Part shown: positions 62,464-64,000 of the stretch, piece by piece | Layout: each line of letters begins with the position of its first letter | Position numbering within the stretch: the stretch's first letter is position 1 | Assembly (NCBI RefSeq): GCF_018736105.1 | Contig: NZ_CP076135.1 | Span: 682,001-746,000 of the forward strand | DNA from: Bradyrhizobium sediminis | Lineage (GTDB): Bacteria; Pseudomonadota; Alphaproteobacteria; Rhizobiales; Xanthobacteraceae | Direction: 5' to 3' | Length of the DNA stretch: 64,000 bases | The notes under the pieces: generated by a model | The model's input: the letters and a program-made list of their open reading frames with translations, nothing else | What the model was told of the DNA's origin: nothing | Database searches by the model: none | Position numbers and translations under genes: made by a program

Positions 62464-63705
62464 ATGTCCATTGCCAATCGAATTGCCGGATCACCGCTGG
62501 CGGGCGCCGCTGCAGCCGGCGCGCGGGACGCGGCGCCGGCGATCGCCATCCCGGCCGGCGCAGAGCGGGAATTGCGGCTCGATCTGTTTCGCGGCATCGC
62601 GCTGTGGCTGATCTTCATCGACCATCTGCCGCCCAACATCCTGACCTGGTTCACGATCCGCAACTACGGATTCAGCGACGCCACCGAAATCTTCATCTTC
62701 ATCTCCGGCTATACCGCGGCGTTCGTCTACGGCCGCGCCATGCTCGAGGCCGGCCCCGTGATCGCCACCGCGCGCATCATGCGGCGGGTCTGGCAGATCT
62801 ACGTCGCGCATGTATTCCTGTTCACGATCTTCCTGGCGGAAATTTCCTACGTCGCCACCAATTTCAACAACCCGCTGTATACGGAAGAAATGGGGATCAT
62901 GGACTTCCTCAAGCAGCCGGACGTCACCATCGTCCAGGCGCTGCTGCTCCGATTCCGGCCCGTCAACATGGACGTGCTGCCGCTCTATATCGTGCTGATG
63001 CTGTTCCTGCCGCTGATCCTGTGGCTGATGAAGTGGCGGGCCGACATCACGCTGGCGCTGTCGGTCGCGCTCTATGCGGCGACCTGGCACTACGACCTCT
63101 ATCTGTCGGCCTATCCGAACGGCTTCTGGGCCTTCAATCCGTTCGCCTGGCAGTTGCTGTTCGTGTTCGGCGCCTGGTGCGCGCTGGGCGGCGCCCGGCG
63201 GATGTCGCGGATTCTCTCCTCGCCGGTCACGATGTGGATCTGTGCGGCCTATCTGCTGGCGGCGTTCTTCGTCACGCTGACCTGGTACGTGCCGCAGTTG
63301 AACCATCTGATGCCGAAGCGCATCGAGCAGTGGATGTACCCGATCAACAAGACCGATCTGGACGTGCTGAGGTTCGCGCACTTCCTGGCGCTGGCGGCGA
63401 TCACCGTGCGCTTCCTGCCGAAGGACTGGCCGGGATTGAAGTCGCCATGGCTGCGGCCGCTGATCCTGTGCGGGCAGCATTCGCTGGAGATTTTCTGCCT
63501 CGGCGTGTTCCTCGCCTTCGCCGGGCATTTCGTGCTGGCCGAAATCTCCGGTGGAGCCGGGCTGCATTTCGTCATCAGCGTCTCCGGAATCCTCATCATG
63601 TCCGGGATGGCGTGGATCATTTCGTGGTACAAGCATTCTGCCGACAAGGGTGCATCGCGGAAAAAGGGCGACGTCGGCAACGCCGATATGGCGGGAGGGG
63701 GTTGA
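62464..63705 (+). CDS. opgC: OpgC-like membrane acyltransferase
   Basis: Integral membrane protein of about 413 aa with ten or so hydrophobic segments, of the OpgC family (periplasmic glucan succinyl-modifying acyltransferase, Acyl_transf_3-like). The start of the conserved domain is ELRLDLFRGIALWLIFIDHL (about 36-55), with DATEIFIFISGYTAAFVYGR next. Such proteins add succinyl groups to osmoregulated periplasmic glucans. GTG 62455 is three codons upstream; ATG 62464 is taken. The stop overlaps the ATG of the next gene (TGATG), so the two are an operon. Confidence 0.85.
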   Translation: MSIANRIAGSPLAGAAAAGARDAAPAIAIPAGAERELRLDLFRGIALWLIFIDHLPPNILTWFTIRNYGFSDATEIFIFISGYTAAFVYGRAMLEAGPVIATARIMRRVWQIYVAHVFLFTIFLAEISYVATNFNNPLYTEEMGIMDFLKQPDVTIVQALLLRFRPVNMDVLPLYIVLMLFLPLILWLMKWRADITLALSVALYAATWHYDLYLSAYPNGFWAFNPFAWQLLFVFGAWCALGGARRMSRILSSPVTMWICAAYLLAAFFVTLTWYVPQLNHLMPKRIEQWMYPINKTDLDVLRFAHFLALAAITVRFLPKDWPGLKSPWLRPLILCGQHSLEIFCLGVFLAFAGHFVLAEISGGAGLHFVISVSGILIMSGMAWIISWYKHSADKGASRKKGDVGNADMAGGG

Positions 63706-64000
63706 TGAAGTCCAACCCGGTGACCATCCTGGGCTTGATCGTGTTTGCCGGCTTGCTGGCCGCGGTTCCCGCACGTGCCGACGATGCCCCGGCCCCGGCC
63801 AACTGCGAGGTTCCGGCCTACCTGCTCACCACCGAGAGCCCGCTGTCCAGGGTCGAGGACGCCATCAACCACCGTAAGCTGGATATTCTGGTGGTCGGCA
63901 GCCGGTCGTCGACCATCAACGCATCCGAGGCCAGCGCCTATCCCGGCCGGCTGCAGGCGATGCTGCAGGAGCAGCTGCCGAAAGTCGCGGTCAGCGTCTC
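63705..64000 (+). CDS. Exported SGNH/GDSL-like hydrolase, N-terminal part (cut by window end)
   Basis: Open frame from ATG 63705 to the window edge, 98 codons. Signal peptide MKSNPVTILGLIVFAGLLAA ends near VPARAD. The mature start has KLDILVVGSRSSTINASEAS (about residues 56-75), which resembles block I of SGNH hydrolases (usually GDS; here GSRSS). GGGAGGGGG precedes the ATG, and it overlaps the opgC stop, so it probably modifies the same envelope glucan. The catalytic His/Asp end lies beyond the window. Confidence 0.7.
   Translation, partial: MKSNPVTILGLIVFAGLLAAVPARADDAPAPANCEVPAYLLTTESPLSRVEDAINHRKLDILVVGSRSSTINASEASAYPGRLQAMLQEQLPKVAVSV

Overview
The window is high-GC, gene-dense DNA that reads like the chromosome of an alphaproteobacterium of the Bradyrhizobium/Rhodopseudomonas group. 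The basis is the GcrA cell-cycle regulator, the argD-argF-hslO order, the many HAAT-type (LivFGHM) and Ugp/Dpp ABC transporters, the aerobic benzoyl-CoA (box) pathway, and several families of palindromic intergenic repeats that I associate with Bradyrhizobium. Strain identity cannot be fixed from the sequence. I saw no tRNA, rRNA, CRISPR array, transposase or integrase.

Layout. 1-2.2 kb: the 3' end of a UgpB-like binding protein and a phosphotransferase-fold protein. 2.4-10.8 kb (+): a nitrogen-scavenging operon with a Dpp-type ABC transporter (binding protein, two permeases, one fused double ATPase), an AtzG-like small protein, an AtzE-like amidase, an AtzH-like protein and a GntR regulator. 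15.1-10.9 kb (-): a convergent operon encoding a BiuH-like cysteine hydrolase, an NCS2-like permease and an AtzF-like allophanate hydrolase. Both operons have a good sigma-54 promoter (2406-2421 on +, 15102-15088 on -). Together they look like an RpoN-controlled module for taking up and hydrolysing biuret, carboxybiuret or related ureido compounds.

15.3-19.8 kb: an SRPBCC protein, then a hydroxycinnamate module (MarR regulator with a perfect palindromic operator, periplasmic binding protein, feruloyl-CoA synthase-like ligase). 20-21.7 kb: NDH-2 and a small cysteine/histidine-rich protein. 22-26.9 kb: a complete HAAT transporter. 26.9-28.1 kb: a low-GC unrecognised gene, probably acquired. 28.2-32.5 kb: glutamine-synthetase-like protein, Rieske oxygenase, IclR regulator and a CHMI-like isomerase. 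32.7-42.9 kb: the box benzoate cluster (boxR, bclA, alpha/beta hydrolase, DUF309, boxC, boxB1, boxA, boxB2), with two boxB genes flanking boxA and BzdR/BoxR-type TGCA-N6-TGCA operators. 43-45 kb: an SDR and a polysaccharide deacetylase.

45.3-55.1 kb: OmpA-family protein, small membrane protein, YbhN/UPF0104 protein, then the phosphate regulon phoR-pstSCAB-phoU-phoB with a perfect Pho box before pstS. 55.2-59.5 kb: gcrA (-) and argD-argF-hslO (+). 59.7-64 kb: a LuxR-type regulator, two very small exported proteins (one with six cysteines), apaG, an OpgC-like membrane acyltransferase and the start of an exported SGNH-like protein cut by the window edge.
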